Shown in pieces: positions 7,717 to 15,668 of a stretch of DNA of 28,019 bases; within the stretch, counting starts at the first letter, position 1; every line of letters begins with the position of its first letter. The stretch comes from JAJXWB01 sp047605445 (GTDB lineage: Bacteria; Pseudomonadota; Alphaproteobacteria; Rhizobiales; Beijerinckiaceae), in the NCBI GenBank assembly GCA_047605445.1, contig JASGFP010000043.1, forward strand, positions 1 through 28,019, given 5' to 3'. Both the position numbers and the translations under genes were made by a program. The notes beneath the pieces are model-generated. The model was given only the letters and a program-made list of their open reading frames with translations. It was not told the DNA's origin and made no database searches.

Positions 7717-8799
7717 ATGATGGACGACAAGATACTGGTCAATAAGAACATCCCGCATACCATGACGCTCCAGGGGCTGGAGTTTCTGGGGCGGCTGGCC
7801 AAGCAGGTTCCGGAGAATGGCACGATCGTCGAGGTCGGCCCGCTGTTTGGCAGTTCGACCTGGGTGCTGTCGCACAATGCGCATCCTTCGGTGAAGATCA
7901 TAACCATCGACACGTGGGAGCCGCAGGAATGGGTGAACGCGATTGAGGCGAAGTTCCCGGGATGTCTGCCGTTCGGCCGCGCGGCGTTCGAGACGTACAT
8001 CAAGGATTGCAAGAACGTTCAGATCGTCCAGGGGATGAGCCCGGAAGTGATGAAGGGGTTCGAAGGTCCGATCGATCTGTTCTTCGACGATGCGACGCAC
8101 GGAAACCCCGGCTTCCGCGACAGCCTCGACTTTTACATTCCCAAGCTCAGGCCTGGCGGCATCGCGTGCGGCGACGATTATGCGTCCGGCTGGCCGGACA
8201 TCGTGGCCGAGGTCAGCGCGCTTGGGCGCACCTGGAATACGAAGCCCGAGATCATTGGGCGCGTGTGGGCCATGTCCAAGCCGGACGCCCTGGGAAGGAG
8301 CGTTCCGATCTACGACCGCGTCGGGCCGTATAGCGAGCATGACGTTGCGATTTCGCTCAAGACCGCATCGGGTCAGATGATCGAGTCGACGAGAGGCGCC
8401 TGGGCCGGCAACCTTCATCAGGCCGAGGATCCGATTGTCGCGGTCAAGGTCGATTGGGCCAAGCCTCACGCCAATGGCGTGACCGGCGTGATCCAGACGA
8501 TGGGCGAGGACAAGATCGCCGGCGACTGGGCGCCGTTCGGCCAGTGGGCGCACGCCACCGGCGCGATTACGGCCTTCCGCGCCCATCTGGTCAATCCCGG
8601 ATCGGCGGCGCTGCGCTTCCGCTACCAGGCCTGCTGCATCCTGAGAGGCCGCAGAAAGTCTTTCACACGCAGCACCAGGGCGTTTGCGGACGGCGCCTGG
8701 ACGGTGTGGCAAGACCCGGACAGCAAAGCCAGGGTGTCGGGTGTCTGCGCGCTGCGCTGCTATGTCGAGGATTCGGCCGGCCAGGCCGACGAATCCTGA
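7717..8799 (+). CDS. class I SAM-dependent methyltransferase (paralogue of 1118-2218)
   Basis: A 360-residue Methyltransf_24-type protein. Motif I is TIVEVGPLFGSST (36-48), followed by TIDTWEPQEW (64-73), DLFFDDATHGNPGF and RPGGIACGDDY. These match the leftward methyltransferase at 1118-2218 nearly position for position, and similarity continues into the roughly 180-residue C-terminal part (AWAGNLHQAEDPIVAVKVDWA). Two adjacent ATGs at 7717 and 7720 follow GAGGAG; either may be used. The copies sit on opposite strands on the two arms of the same locus, suggesting duplication within it and related but distinct methyl acceptors. A glycan or sugar-nucleotide substrate is inferred from context only. 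Confidence 0.83.
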   Translation: MMDDKILVNKNIPHTMTLQGLEFLGRLAKQVPENGTIVEVGPLFGSSTWVLSHNAHPSVKIITIDTWEPQEWVNAIEAKFPGCLPFGRAAFETYIKDCKNVQIVQGMSPEVMKGFEGPIDLFFDDATHGNPGFRDSLDFYIPKLRPGGIACGDDYASGWPDIVAEVSALGRTWNTKPEIIGRVWAMSKPDALGRSVPIYDRVGPYSEHDVAISLKTASGQMIESTRGAWAGNLHQAEDPIVAVKVDWAKPHANGVTGVIQTMGEDKIAGDWAPFGQWAHATGAITAFRAHLVNPGSAALRFRYQACCILRGRRKSFTRSTRAFADGAWTVWQDPDSKARVSGVCALRCYVEDSAGQADES

Positions 8800-8970
8800 C
8801 GCCAATCGCCAATCCGGCCCGGCGTGGATCGCATCGCTATCGTGGCGATCACGCCGGGGCCGATGTCGCTTGGCGTCGCGGCCTGCTTCCCGAACGCGGC
8901 GGGACCGGCGCGGAACGCAAAAAATCGCCGCAATTTCAGCGCCAAGTGATTGGCGGTTATCGTGGAATCC

Positions 8971-8997
8971 TTGACTATTCAGGTGTTCCCGGATAAT
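8971..8997 (+). promoter_or_regulatory. candidate promoter for the export-gene block
   Basis: TTGACT (8971-8976) and GATAAT (8992-8997) each match the sigma-70 consensus at five of six positions, with a short 15-base spacer. Reading the -35 as the alphaproteobacterial CTTGAC gives 16. Initiation would fall near 9004, about 38 bases before the chosen GTG start at 9042. The rest of the 8800-9041 gap shows nothing I can name. Confidence 0.5.
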
Positions 8998-9041
8998 TTG
9001 GGGAGTTGCTGCGCCCTTTGCGACCAGCCTGGAGCGCGTCT

Positions 9042-10475
9042 GTGGTTGAAGTATCGGACCAGTCAGAAAACGGCCCCCGCGGGCGTCAGGGGCCCGGGCT
9101 CGTCTTGAACCTGGGCGATCGCGCGCGCGCCATGCCCGGCAGGGACAGCAGCGCGGGCGACCCCGGCGATCAGCGCCAGTACGCCGGTTCCGGTCAGACG
9201 GTGGTCGCGCTCGGACGCGCCGTCGTCTCGCGTGTGCTCGGCAAGCCGGCTGAAAAACCGGAGAGCGCCGAGCCAGCCGTCCGTCCCGCCGAGCCAGCCG
9301 TCCTTCCCGTCGAGTTGCCTGGCCTGCCGCAGCTGAAGGCGTGGCGGCTGCACGGCATTTTCATCAGCTTTCTGTTGCTGGTGGCGATCCCGGCGCTTGC
9401 GACCACGATATATTATTACGCCTTCGCCTCCGACCAATATACGTCGGAGTTCCGCTTTTCCGTGATGCAGGGGAATGCCGTCCTTCCCGGCATGCCGGCG
9501 ACGTCGGTCGGCAGTTCGTCCACAGGCGCGTCTCCGGCGCCCGGCGGGCTGGCCTCGCTGCTCGGGGCGACGGCGGGCGGCACGTCCTCGCAGAACTTCC
9601 TCGTGGTCGACTATCTGACCTCGAAACAGGCCCTCCGCGATCTTCAGACCCGTATCAACATCAGAGAGATGTTCACCCGCTCCAGCATAGGGTGGTGGGA
9701 TCGGTTCGGCGCCGACGATCGGTCGGACCAGGAATTCGCGAAATATCTGCAGAAGTTCATCTACGCGAACTATGACCAGATCACGAATCTGGCGGTCGTC
9801 AACGTACGCGCGTTCACGGCCGCGGACGCGGAACTGATCGCGCAAACGATGCGCAAGCAGGCGGAAACCCTCGTCAACAACATCAATGACCGGGCCAACC
9901 GCGACGCCATCGCTTCCGCCGAAAAGGAAGACGCGCGCTGGGAGGAATCCCTGCGCAAGGCGACCTACGAATTGGCGAAATATCGCTACGGCAAGAACCT
10001 CATCAATCCCTATTCCGGCGATGTTTCCAGCAACGTCCAGGTCGCGCAGGGGTTGCTGACCAACCTTGTGAACCTCAAGACGCAACTGGCCTCCGCGATG
10101 AACCAGGACGCCAGCGAGAATTCGCCGACGGTCCGCAACCTCAAGGCGCAGATCAAGGCCGCATCCGACGAACTTAAAAAGATCCAGGGCGACGCCGGCG
10201 CCCTCGCCGACGTCGTGGCCAAATACGATACGCTTGTCTTCGATCAGCAATATGCGCAGACGATGGTGAGCCAGACCCGCGCCGCGCTCGCGCTCGCGCG
10301 CGCCAATGCGGCCGTCCAGCATCTCTATATCGAGCCCTATGTGACGCCCGAATATCCGGACAGGCCCAGCTATCCCAACCGTCCGGTGGCGATCTTGCTG
10401 GCCATCGCGGCGATCTTCGGATTCTGGTTCGCCGGCGTGATGATCTATCTCGCGATCAAGGATCATACGGCGTGA
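9042..10475 (+). CDS. capsule polysaccharide export inner-membrane protein, KpsE/CtrB/BexC family
   Basis: A 477-residue polysaccharide co-polymerase. In ABC-dependent capsule systems this family links the inner-membrane transporter to the outer-membrane channel. An N-terminal cytoplasmic tail of about 100 residues carries a short repeat (EPAVRPAEPAVLP). TM1 spans about 104-128 (LHGIFISFLLLVAIPALATTIY), the periplasmic domain is largely helical and coiled-coil (about 280-400), and TM2 lies near the C-terminus (AILLAIAAIFGFWFAGVMIY) after the family's proline-rich PDRPSYPNRP. The GTG at 9042 is preferred because GGAG lies seven bases upstream. The TTG at 9006 directly abuts its purine tract and sits at the predicted transcription start. 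The matching outer-membrane exporter (KpsD type) is not in this window. Confidence 0.87.
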   Translation: MVEVSDQSENGPRGRQGPGLVLNLGDRARAMPGRDSSAGDPGDQRQYAGSGQTVVALGRAVVSRVLGKPAEKPESAEPAVRPAEPAVLPVELPGLPQLKAWRLHGIFISFLLLVAIPALATTIYYYAFASDQYTSEFRFSVMQGNAVLPGMPATSVGSSSTGASPAPGGLASLLGATAGGTSSQNFLVVDYLTSKQALRDLQTRINIREMFTRSSIGWWDRFGADDRSDQEFAKYLQKFIYANYDQITNLAVVNVRAFTAADAELIAQTMRKQAETLVNNINDRANRDAIASAEKEDARWEESLRKATYELAKYRYGKNLINPYSGDVSSNVQVAQGLLTNLVNLKTQLASAMNQDASENSPTVRNLKAQIKAASDELKKIQGDAGALADVVAKYDTLVFDQQYAQTMVSQTRAALALARANAAVQHLYIEPYVTPEYPDRPSYPNRPVAILLAIAAIFGFWFAGVMIYLAIKDHTA

Positions 10476-10537
10476 CGGGTCGCCGGCCTGATCGGCGTCG
10501 GGCGCCGCAGTCGCGGCAAGCCTGACAGAGACGCGAA

Positions 10538-11320
10538 ATGAGTTTCACCAGAGCGCTTCGAGGGCAGGGGCTGGCGTTGGGCGCGCAGATGGCGCGCGAG
10601 ATTCACGTCGCCACGGGTTATGGCGGACACAAGCTTTTAATCGGCATTCTCGAGCCGATTGTCGGCGTTGGCGTCGCCATCTATTGGCACACGCTGCTGA
10701 AGGCCGATCCGCCCTACGGGACGAGCCGCGTCCTCTACATCTCGTCCGGCCTGTTCTGCACCTATGTATTCATTCACGTTTCAAGCGAGTTCCGATCGCT
10801 TGCCAAGGGCGCGGGCGCGGACAGGCGCTTTCCCGCGGTCAACACGATAGATTTCGTTCTCGCGGCGGCCGCGATGAAGTCGATCTTCTACGGGTTCGTG
10901 GGCTTCCTGGGCTTTGCCTATATCTACTACGAATACACGTCTCAGGCGGCGCCGACGAATTGGCACGACATCATCGCCGGCTTCGCCGCGCTGGTCATGT
11001 TCGGTCTCGGCATCGGCCTGTGCAATGCGTCGCTCGAAAGGCTATGGCCCGTATGGCGGTATATATGGGCGCCAATAGCGCGCGCGCAGATATTGTTTTC
11101 GGGCGTCCTCTACTGCCCGAGCCTGCTCAGGTCCGACATACGCGACATATTGAGCTGGAATCCGGTCCTGCACGCATCGGAAATCTTCCGCATGGGGTTC
11201 TACCCCATGTATCCGAAAGTGATATACGACGGGCGCTATCTCTGGACCTGCATCTTCATTGTCCTGCTTCTCGGCCTTGCCCTGGATCGCGGTCTGCGTC
11301 GCCGCCTCGCCCGTGGGTGA
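10538..11320 (+). CDS. ABC-2 type polysaccharide export permease, KpsM-like
   Basis: A 260-residue integral membrane protein with about six hydrophobic segments (near 34-52, 66-84, 104-130, 143-165, 180-200 and 231-252), the size and layout of KpsM/CtrC/BexB. The N-terminal amphipathic stretch (LGAQMAREIHVATGYGGHKLLIGILEP) matches the family's R-x-G...LEP region before the first membrane helix. It would form the transmembrane channel for the glycan, with the ATPase encoded 69 bases downstream and the KpsE-like protein 62 bases upstream. The sequence is divergent from classical KpsM proteins as I remember them. No strong ribosome-binding site precedes the ATG. Confidence 0.8.
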   Translation: MSFTRALRGQGLALGAQMAREIHVATGYGGHKLLIGILEPIVGVGVAIYWHTLLKADPPYGTSRVLYISSGLFCTYVFIHVSSEFRSLAKGAGADRRFPAVNTIDFVLAAAAMKSIFYGFVGFLGFAYIYYEYTSQAAPTNWHDIIAGFAALVMFGLGIGLCNASLERLWPVWRYIWAPIARAQILFSGVLYCPSLLRSDIRDILSWNPVLHASEIFRMGFYPMYPKVIYDGRYLWTCIFIVLLLGLALDRGLRRRLARG

Positions 11321-11389
11321 GCGGGGCTCCGGCGCCGCCGCGCACGCCGGCAAAAAATTGCGCGGAACCGCGAAAGTGACCGGCTTCGA

Positions 11390-12982
11390 ATGATCGTACT
11401 CGACAAGGTCAGCATGAAGCTGACGACGGGGCCGTTGAAGAGCCTTGTACTGCAGAACGTATCCGCGACGCTGCCGACAAACGAGCGGCTCGTCATTCTG
11501 GGCGGTCCGCAGAGCGGGAAGTCGACGCTGATCAGCCTTCTGGCGGGTTTGACCGCGCCGACGGAAGGCAAGATTACCAGCCACGCGAAGCTCTCGTTTC
11601 CCGTCGGTTTCCAGAGCGGCTATCGCGCCAATGTCTCGGTGCGCGAAAACATCGCCTATGTTGCGCGCCTGTATGGCGCGGACGTCAGCGAGGTCGTGCG
11701 GTTCGTGGTGCAGACGGCCGATATCGGCGACTTCCTGAAACACAAGTTCTCGGCTCTGCCGCCGCAACTGCGCGCGCGCATGGTCTATGCCCTCAGCTAT
11801 GCGATCCCTTTCGAAACCTACCTGATCGACAACAGGCCTGGTCCCGGCGACGAGGATTTTCGCGCCAAATGCGAGCGCATGCTGGAGTTGCGCGCCAAGG
11901 AGGGTGGATTCATCCTCACGACGAGCTTGCCGAATCTGGCGAAGAAGTTCGCATCGCGCGCCGGCATATTGCATCAGCGCTCGCTCAAGCTCTATGACGA
12001 CGTCGACGAGGCGATAGAAATATACAAGTTCCTGCCGAAGAATCCCGGGCTCGAGTCAGAAACGGCCGATGAGCAGGGCGACTGGACCGATCTGACCCGC
12101 ACGACCGTGCAATCGGGCCGGGAGACCGATACGCAGGAGCCCCGCGTCTTCGCCCAGATCGCGATCCGCAACTCGATCCGCCAGGATTTTGCAAAACTGC
12201 TGGCGGACAATGGAATCATGAGCGGGAAGATCGCCGAGATCGGCCCGCCCCACAAATCCTTCGCCGACGGCATGCCGGGTTACGCGTTCGAGTTTCTCAC
12301 GCTCCATGGCGACAAGTCGGACCCGCGCGTTCGTCCTGCGGACATCTGCTATTGCCCGCATATTCCCGACCAGTCGTTCGACGCGATTGTCAGCGTGGGC
12401 GCACTGGAGAATGTCGCGCGGCCCCACGAGGCCGCCCGCGAGATGACGCGCATCCTGAAACCCGACGGGATCATGTATCACGCCACGCCCTTCGGCAATC
12501 AGTATCGCGGCGCGCCGACCGACTTCTGGCGTCTGACGCCGGAAGCCTTCAAGACGCTGTTCGCTTCGTTGGCCTGCCTGAAAGCCGACTTCATTCCGAT
12601 CGCGCAACTGCGCGACAGTTCCGCCCCCGATGCGCGCGACAACATCTACACGATCTATGCGGGTCGCAAGACCGCCGAGGCGTTGAAGGAATTCAGAACG
12701 CGCAGAGACCAGCAATTGATCGTCGATCTCGTCGCCATGCTCATCGATCTCGGCGCAGCGGAAAACACCGCGTTCGAGCTCGCGGCAATTCTCTCGCCGC
12801 GGATTTATATCGACGTCAACGGCGACCCGCGGCGGCGCCCGAAAGCGGGCCAGCCCAGGACGGACGCGGATCGCGTTCGAAATCTGTGGCGAAACAAGCG
12901 GAAGCTCGGCATACCGCCGACGCCCAATCGTTTCGCGCTCGGCAAGATCGTTTCGCAGATGTTCCCGCAGGCGAGCAGGTAG
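11390..12982 (+). CDS. KpsT-like ABC ATPase domain fused to a SAM-dependent methyltransferase
   Basis: A single uninterrupted 530-residue frame. Residues 1-215 align by eye with KpsT: Walker A GGPQSGKST (38-46), VRENIAYVARLYG (84-96), the hydrophobic strand with Walker B Asp147, and the KpsT-typical ending YDDVDEAIEIYK (202-213). Several catalytic motifs differ. The signature SSGM becomes PPQL (124-127), the Walker B glutamate becomes Asn148, the H-switch histidine appears as Ser179, and the Q-loop glutamine may be Arg79. After a hydrophilic linker (216-258), residues 260-530 are a methyltransferase clearly homologous to the next gene: IAEIGPPH (281-288), FDAIVSVGALENV (330-342), LKPDG (356-360), DFWRLTPEAF (378-387). 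Compared with the free copy, EIGGPH is EIGPPH, MEHV is LENV, and a segment of about 20 residues is missing. It may couple glycan methylation to export or be a non-hydrolysing regulatory subunit; both are inferences. Confidence 0.85.
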   Translation: MIVLDKVSMKLTTGPLKSLVLQNVSATLPTNERLVILGGPQSGKSTLISLLAGLTAPTEGKITSHAKLSFPVGFQSGYRANVSVRENIAYVARLYGADVSEVVRFVVQTADIGDFLKHKFSALPPQLRARMVYALSYAIPFETYLIDNRPGPGDEDFRAKCERMLELRAKEGGFILTTSLPNLAKKFASRAGILHQRSLKLYDDVDEAIEIYKFLPKNPGLESETADEQGDWTDLTRTTVQSGRETDTQEPRVFAQIAIRNSIRQDFAKLLADNGIMSGKIAEIGPPHKSFADGMPGYAFEFLTLHGDKSDPRVRPADICYCPHIPDQSFDAIVSVGALENVARPHEAAREMTRILKPDGIMYHATPFGNQYRGAPTDFWRLTPEAFKTLFASLACLKADFIPIAQLRDSSAPDARDNIYTIYAGRKTAEALKEFRTRRDQQLIVDLVAMLIDLGAAENTAFELAAILSPRIYIDVNGDPRRRPKAGQPRTDADRVRNLWRNKRKLGIPPTPNRFALGKIVSQMFPQASR

Positions 12983-13110
12983 CGGAGCCAAGCCAGATAT
13001 CCTTGGCGGGCGCCGCATCCAGATATCCAGAACGTGCGCCATATATGTTCAATCGCGCAGATTGGACAGTTCCGATATAGACTGGCGACGATGAGAATTT
13101 CAGGAGACGA

Positions 13111-14142
13111 ATGATGGACGGTGGGGTGAATTTCCGGGCGATGCTGACCACGGCAAAGCAGGCGTTGACCAAGAAGTCCCCCGAGGACATGGAACGCGCG
13201 CTTTCTTCATTCGTGTCGAATTTCAAGAATATCATCGCGGCGGAAGCCGGTCCCGATACCGAAGTCGGCATCAAGGATTTCATCCGGCAGGATTTCGAGC
13301 GTCTGCTGGTCGCCAACGGCATCGCCAGCGGGACTGTCGCCGAAATCGGCGGCCCTCACAATTCGTTCGCCAGCGGCATGCCCGGATACAATTTCGAGTA
13401 TCTGTCCCTCTATCGGGAGAAGGGCGATCCGCGCGTGAAGGGCGCGGACATCACCTATTGTCCGCAAATTCCGGACAATTCCTTCGATGCGATTCTGAGC
13501 GTGAGCGTGATGGAGCACGTCTCGCGTCCTATGGAGGCGGCGCGCGAGATGACGCGCATGCTCAAGCCGAACGGCATCGTCTATCATGCCGCGCCGTTCA
13601 GCTATTTCTATCACGGCGCCCCCATGGATTTCTGGCGCTACACGCCCGAAGCCTTCAAGGTCATGTTCTCGTCGCTCGAATGCCTGAAGTCGGAATTCTA
13701 TTCCGCGAACCGCCGGCGCAACAATCTGGGATCGGCCTTCAATCCGGTCGACAGGGACGGCGGCGCGCAGTTCAGCCCCGACGCTTTCGGCGGCTGGCGC
13801 GAAAACTGGTTCACGATGTATGCGGGCCGCAAGTCCGACAAGGCGCAGCGCGAACTGAAGGCGCGTAGAACCCGGCAATTGATGATCGACATGGTCGCGA
13901 TGCTGACGGAACACGGCCTCGATGAACCGGCGGCCGTCGAAGCCGCGCGGAACCTGTCCGCATATATTTCCATCGACCAGCTCGGCGACCCGAAGCGCAG
14001 AAACAAGCCCGGTCAGCCGAAGATGCAAGTCGAGCACATTCGTCACTTGTGGCGGCGCAAGCGGCGCATGAACATGCTGCCGACGCCCAATCGCTACGCG
14101 CTCGGCCACATCCTCGCCGATCTGCTGCCCGCGGCGAAATAA
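13111..14142 (+). CDS. SAM-dependent methyltransferase, free-standing copy of the fused domain
   Basis: A 343-residue class I methyltransferase of the Methyltransf_11 type. An N-terminal helical region (1-55) precedes motif I VAEIGGPHNSF (76-86). Then come DITYCPQIPDNSFDAILSVSVMEHV (113-137), MLKPNG (150-155) and DFWRYTPEAF (173-182), a motif common in methyltransferases of glycan loci. The C-terminal 130 residues are basic and conserved with the preceding fusion, including the ending LWRRKRRMNMLPTPNRYALG. Two ATGs (13111 and 13114) follow AGGAGA; the second has the better spacing. The gap of 128 bases from the fusion gene leaves room for its own promoter, though I see no clear one. Motif I and the EH pair are intact here, unlike in the fused copy, so this is the more likely active enzyme. 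The substrate is unknown. Confidence 0.83.
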   Translation: MMDGGVNFRAMLTTAKQALTKKSPEDMERALSSFVSNFKNIIAAEAGPDTEVGIKDFIRQDFERLLVANGIASGTVAEIGGPHNSFASGMPGYNFEYLSLYREKGDPRVKGADITYCPQIPDNSFDAILSVSVMEHVSRPMEAAREMTRMLKPNGIVYHAAPFSYFYHGAPMDFWRYTPEAFKVMFSSLECLKSEFYSANRRRNNLGSAFNPVDRDGGAQFSPDAFGGWRENWFTMYAGRKSDKAQRELKARRTRQLMIDMVAMLTEHGLDEPAAVEAARNLSAYISIDQLGDPKRRNKPGQPKMQVEHIRHLWRRKRRMNMLPTPNRYALGHILADLLPAAK

Positions 14143-14185
14143 CGGTCGCCGCCGGGTTCGATCCGTTTTGCGCGTCGCCTCCGGC

Positions 14186-15658
14186 TCAGTCGGCTGGCGA
14201 CCGGGCGTCCTTGGCGAGGGCCGCAGCGGCCGAGCGGCGCGCCGCAATCGGAACGCCGACGGATTTCGGCCGGCGTGCGCCGGCCGCGAATGCCGAAATC
14301 GAAATGGTCGCCTCCATGCCGGACCAGAACTCGCTCTCTTTGGATGCGAGCGCGGCTCTGGATTGCGGGTCGCGCAGCCGCCGCAGCAGATCCTCGCTGG
14401 CATGCACGGCGGGCGCGCGTTCTCTGTAGCGCCCGTTGATGCGGCGGACATTAGGCGGGCGGACGCTGTCGATCGCGAAGCCCGCGCGTTCCAGAACGTC
14501 CCACAAGGTGCGTTCGGTGAGATATCCGCCGCGCCCTCCCCAGTCGTCGCCGCGCTCGATCGCCTTCATGGCGGCCGCTGCGCCTCTCGGCCCGGCGTTC
14601 AACGCGCGGTCGACCGTGGCGCCGAGGCCAGGCGCGGCGCTGATTTGCAGCCGGCCGCCGGTGCGTAGCACACGGCGGGCTTCGGCAAGCACAGCGTCGC
14701 GTCCATAAAGGCTGAGCCAGCGCCCCTGGATGACCACGCCATCGAATGCGCTGTCGGCGGCAGGAATACGAAACGGAGCCGCCGTGGGCGCTTCGACGCG
14801 TATCGGCGCGCCAAGCGAGGCCGACAGCGCCTCGGTCGCGTCGCGGCGCTGTCCCTGGACATCGACGAGCAGGAGCGAAGAATTGGCTTCCCTCAGGAAC
14901 GGCGTCGACATGGCGCGATCGGCGCCGAGCTGCGCGACTTCGCCCAGCCCCCAGAACCCTCTCTTTCTCACCTCCCGCCGGTATTCCCACCTGGCCTTGC
15001 GAAATGGACGTTCGAGTCCCGACCCGTCCGGCGCCTGGTCCCAGACCCAGCCGGCGAGATCGTCCGGCAGGGCGTCGATCGAGGGCGAAAAATCGATCCT
15101 GGCGGCGTCCTCGAGGATGAGTTCGTAGATGCGCTGGCTGTCGCGCGTCGCGGCGCGCTTGGCCTCCTGCGCCGACGAACCGGAGGGCACGCTGCCCAGA
15201 CAGAACGAACAGAATGGAATCTTGTCGTTCGTCCCCATCCGCTCGCGCAGCTGCTGCATGAAAGGGTGATTCCACATGCCGTCCGTCGAATGGAAATCGC
15301 GGGCGGTCGGAAAGTCGAACTCGGGCAGCTTCTCGAAAAAGCTGCAGCAAACGGTCGATCGCCCGAAAGGGTCGACGCGCAGCGATTGCCATGGCGACCA
15401 GCAGACGCCGGCGGGCCGCGGCGAGGTCGAGCAGGCCCAATGGCTCGCCCAGACGGTTCCGTCTTCCTCCGTGTCGGTTGGCTCGCCTTCTACGCAATCT
15501 GCGGAGACAGGCGCGGCATCGCAGGCAAGAGTCCAGGACTCTCCCGGCGGCGCGGGCCGTTCCGTCGCCTCCTGCGCGTTGGAAACGGGTTCGGACATGG
15601 AAGACCTGTCGTCCGGTGCGGCGAAGACGGGGCGCGATGGATGAAACGTGCGCAACAT
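14186..15658 (-). CDS. SPASM-domain protein fused to a methyltransferase
   Basis: A 490-residue protein. After a hydrophilic N-terminus, residues 85-155 look like a SPASM auxiliary-cluster domain: GVCWSPWQSLRVDPFGRSTV then CC (C86, C104, C105), MWNHPFMQQLRERM (128-141) and a final FCSFC (C150, C153). There is no radical SAM CxxxCxxC core. Residues of about 290-420 form a Methyltransf_11-like domain with VVIQGRWLSLYGRDAVLAEA and RRVLRTGGRLQIS. The ATG at 15658 follows GAGGAGG by five bases. It starts 10 bases after the stop of the radical SAM gene, so the two are co-transcribed. Together they may supply the core and the auxiliary cluster of one enzyme. The assignment to SPASM rests on cysteine spacing and WN...R context. 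Confidence 0.76.
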   Translation of the reverse strand: MLRTFHPSRPVFAAPDDRSSMSEPVSNAQEATERPAPPGESWTLACDAAPVSADCVEGEPTDTEEDGTVWASHWACSTSPRPAGVCWSPWQSLRVDPFGRSTVCCSFFEKLPEFDFPTARDFHSTDGMWNHPFMQQLRERMGTNDKIPFCSFCLGSVPSGSSAQEAKRAATRDSQRIYELILEDAARIDFSPSIDALPDDLAGWVWDQAPDGSGLERPFRKARWEYRREVRKRGFWGLGEVAQLGADRAMSTPFLREANSSLLLVDVQGQRRDATEALSASLGAPIRVEAPTAAPFRIPAADSAFDGVVIQGRWLSLYGRDAVLAEARRVLRTGGRLQISAAPGLGATVDRALNAGPRGAAAAMKAIERGDDWGGRGGYLTERTLWDVLERAGFAIDSVRPPNVRRINGRYRERAPAVHASEDLLRRLRDPQSRAALASKESEFWSGMEATISISAFAAGARRPKSVGVPIAARRSAAAALAKDARSPAD

Positions 15659-15668
15659 CCGGCCCTCC

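Noticed and set aside
9063..10466. 467-codon open frame on the minus strand
   Set aside because: Antisense shadow of the KpsE-like gene, rich in Arg and without any recognisable motif; the plus strand has clear membrane segments and family features.
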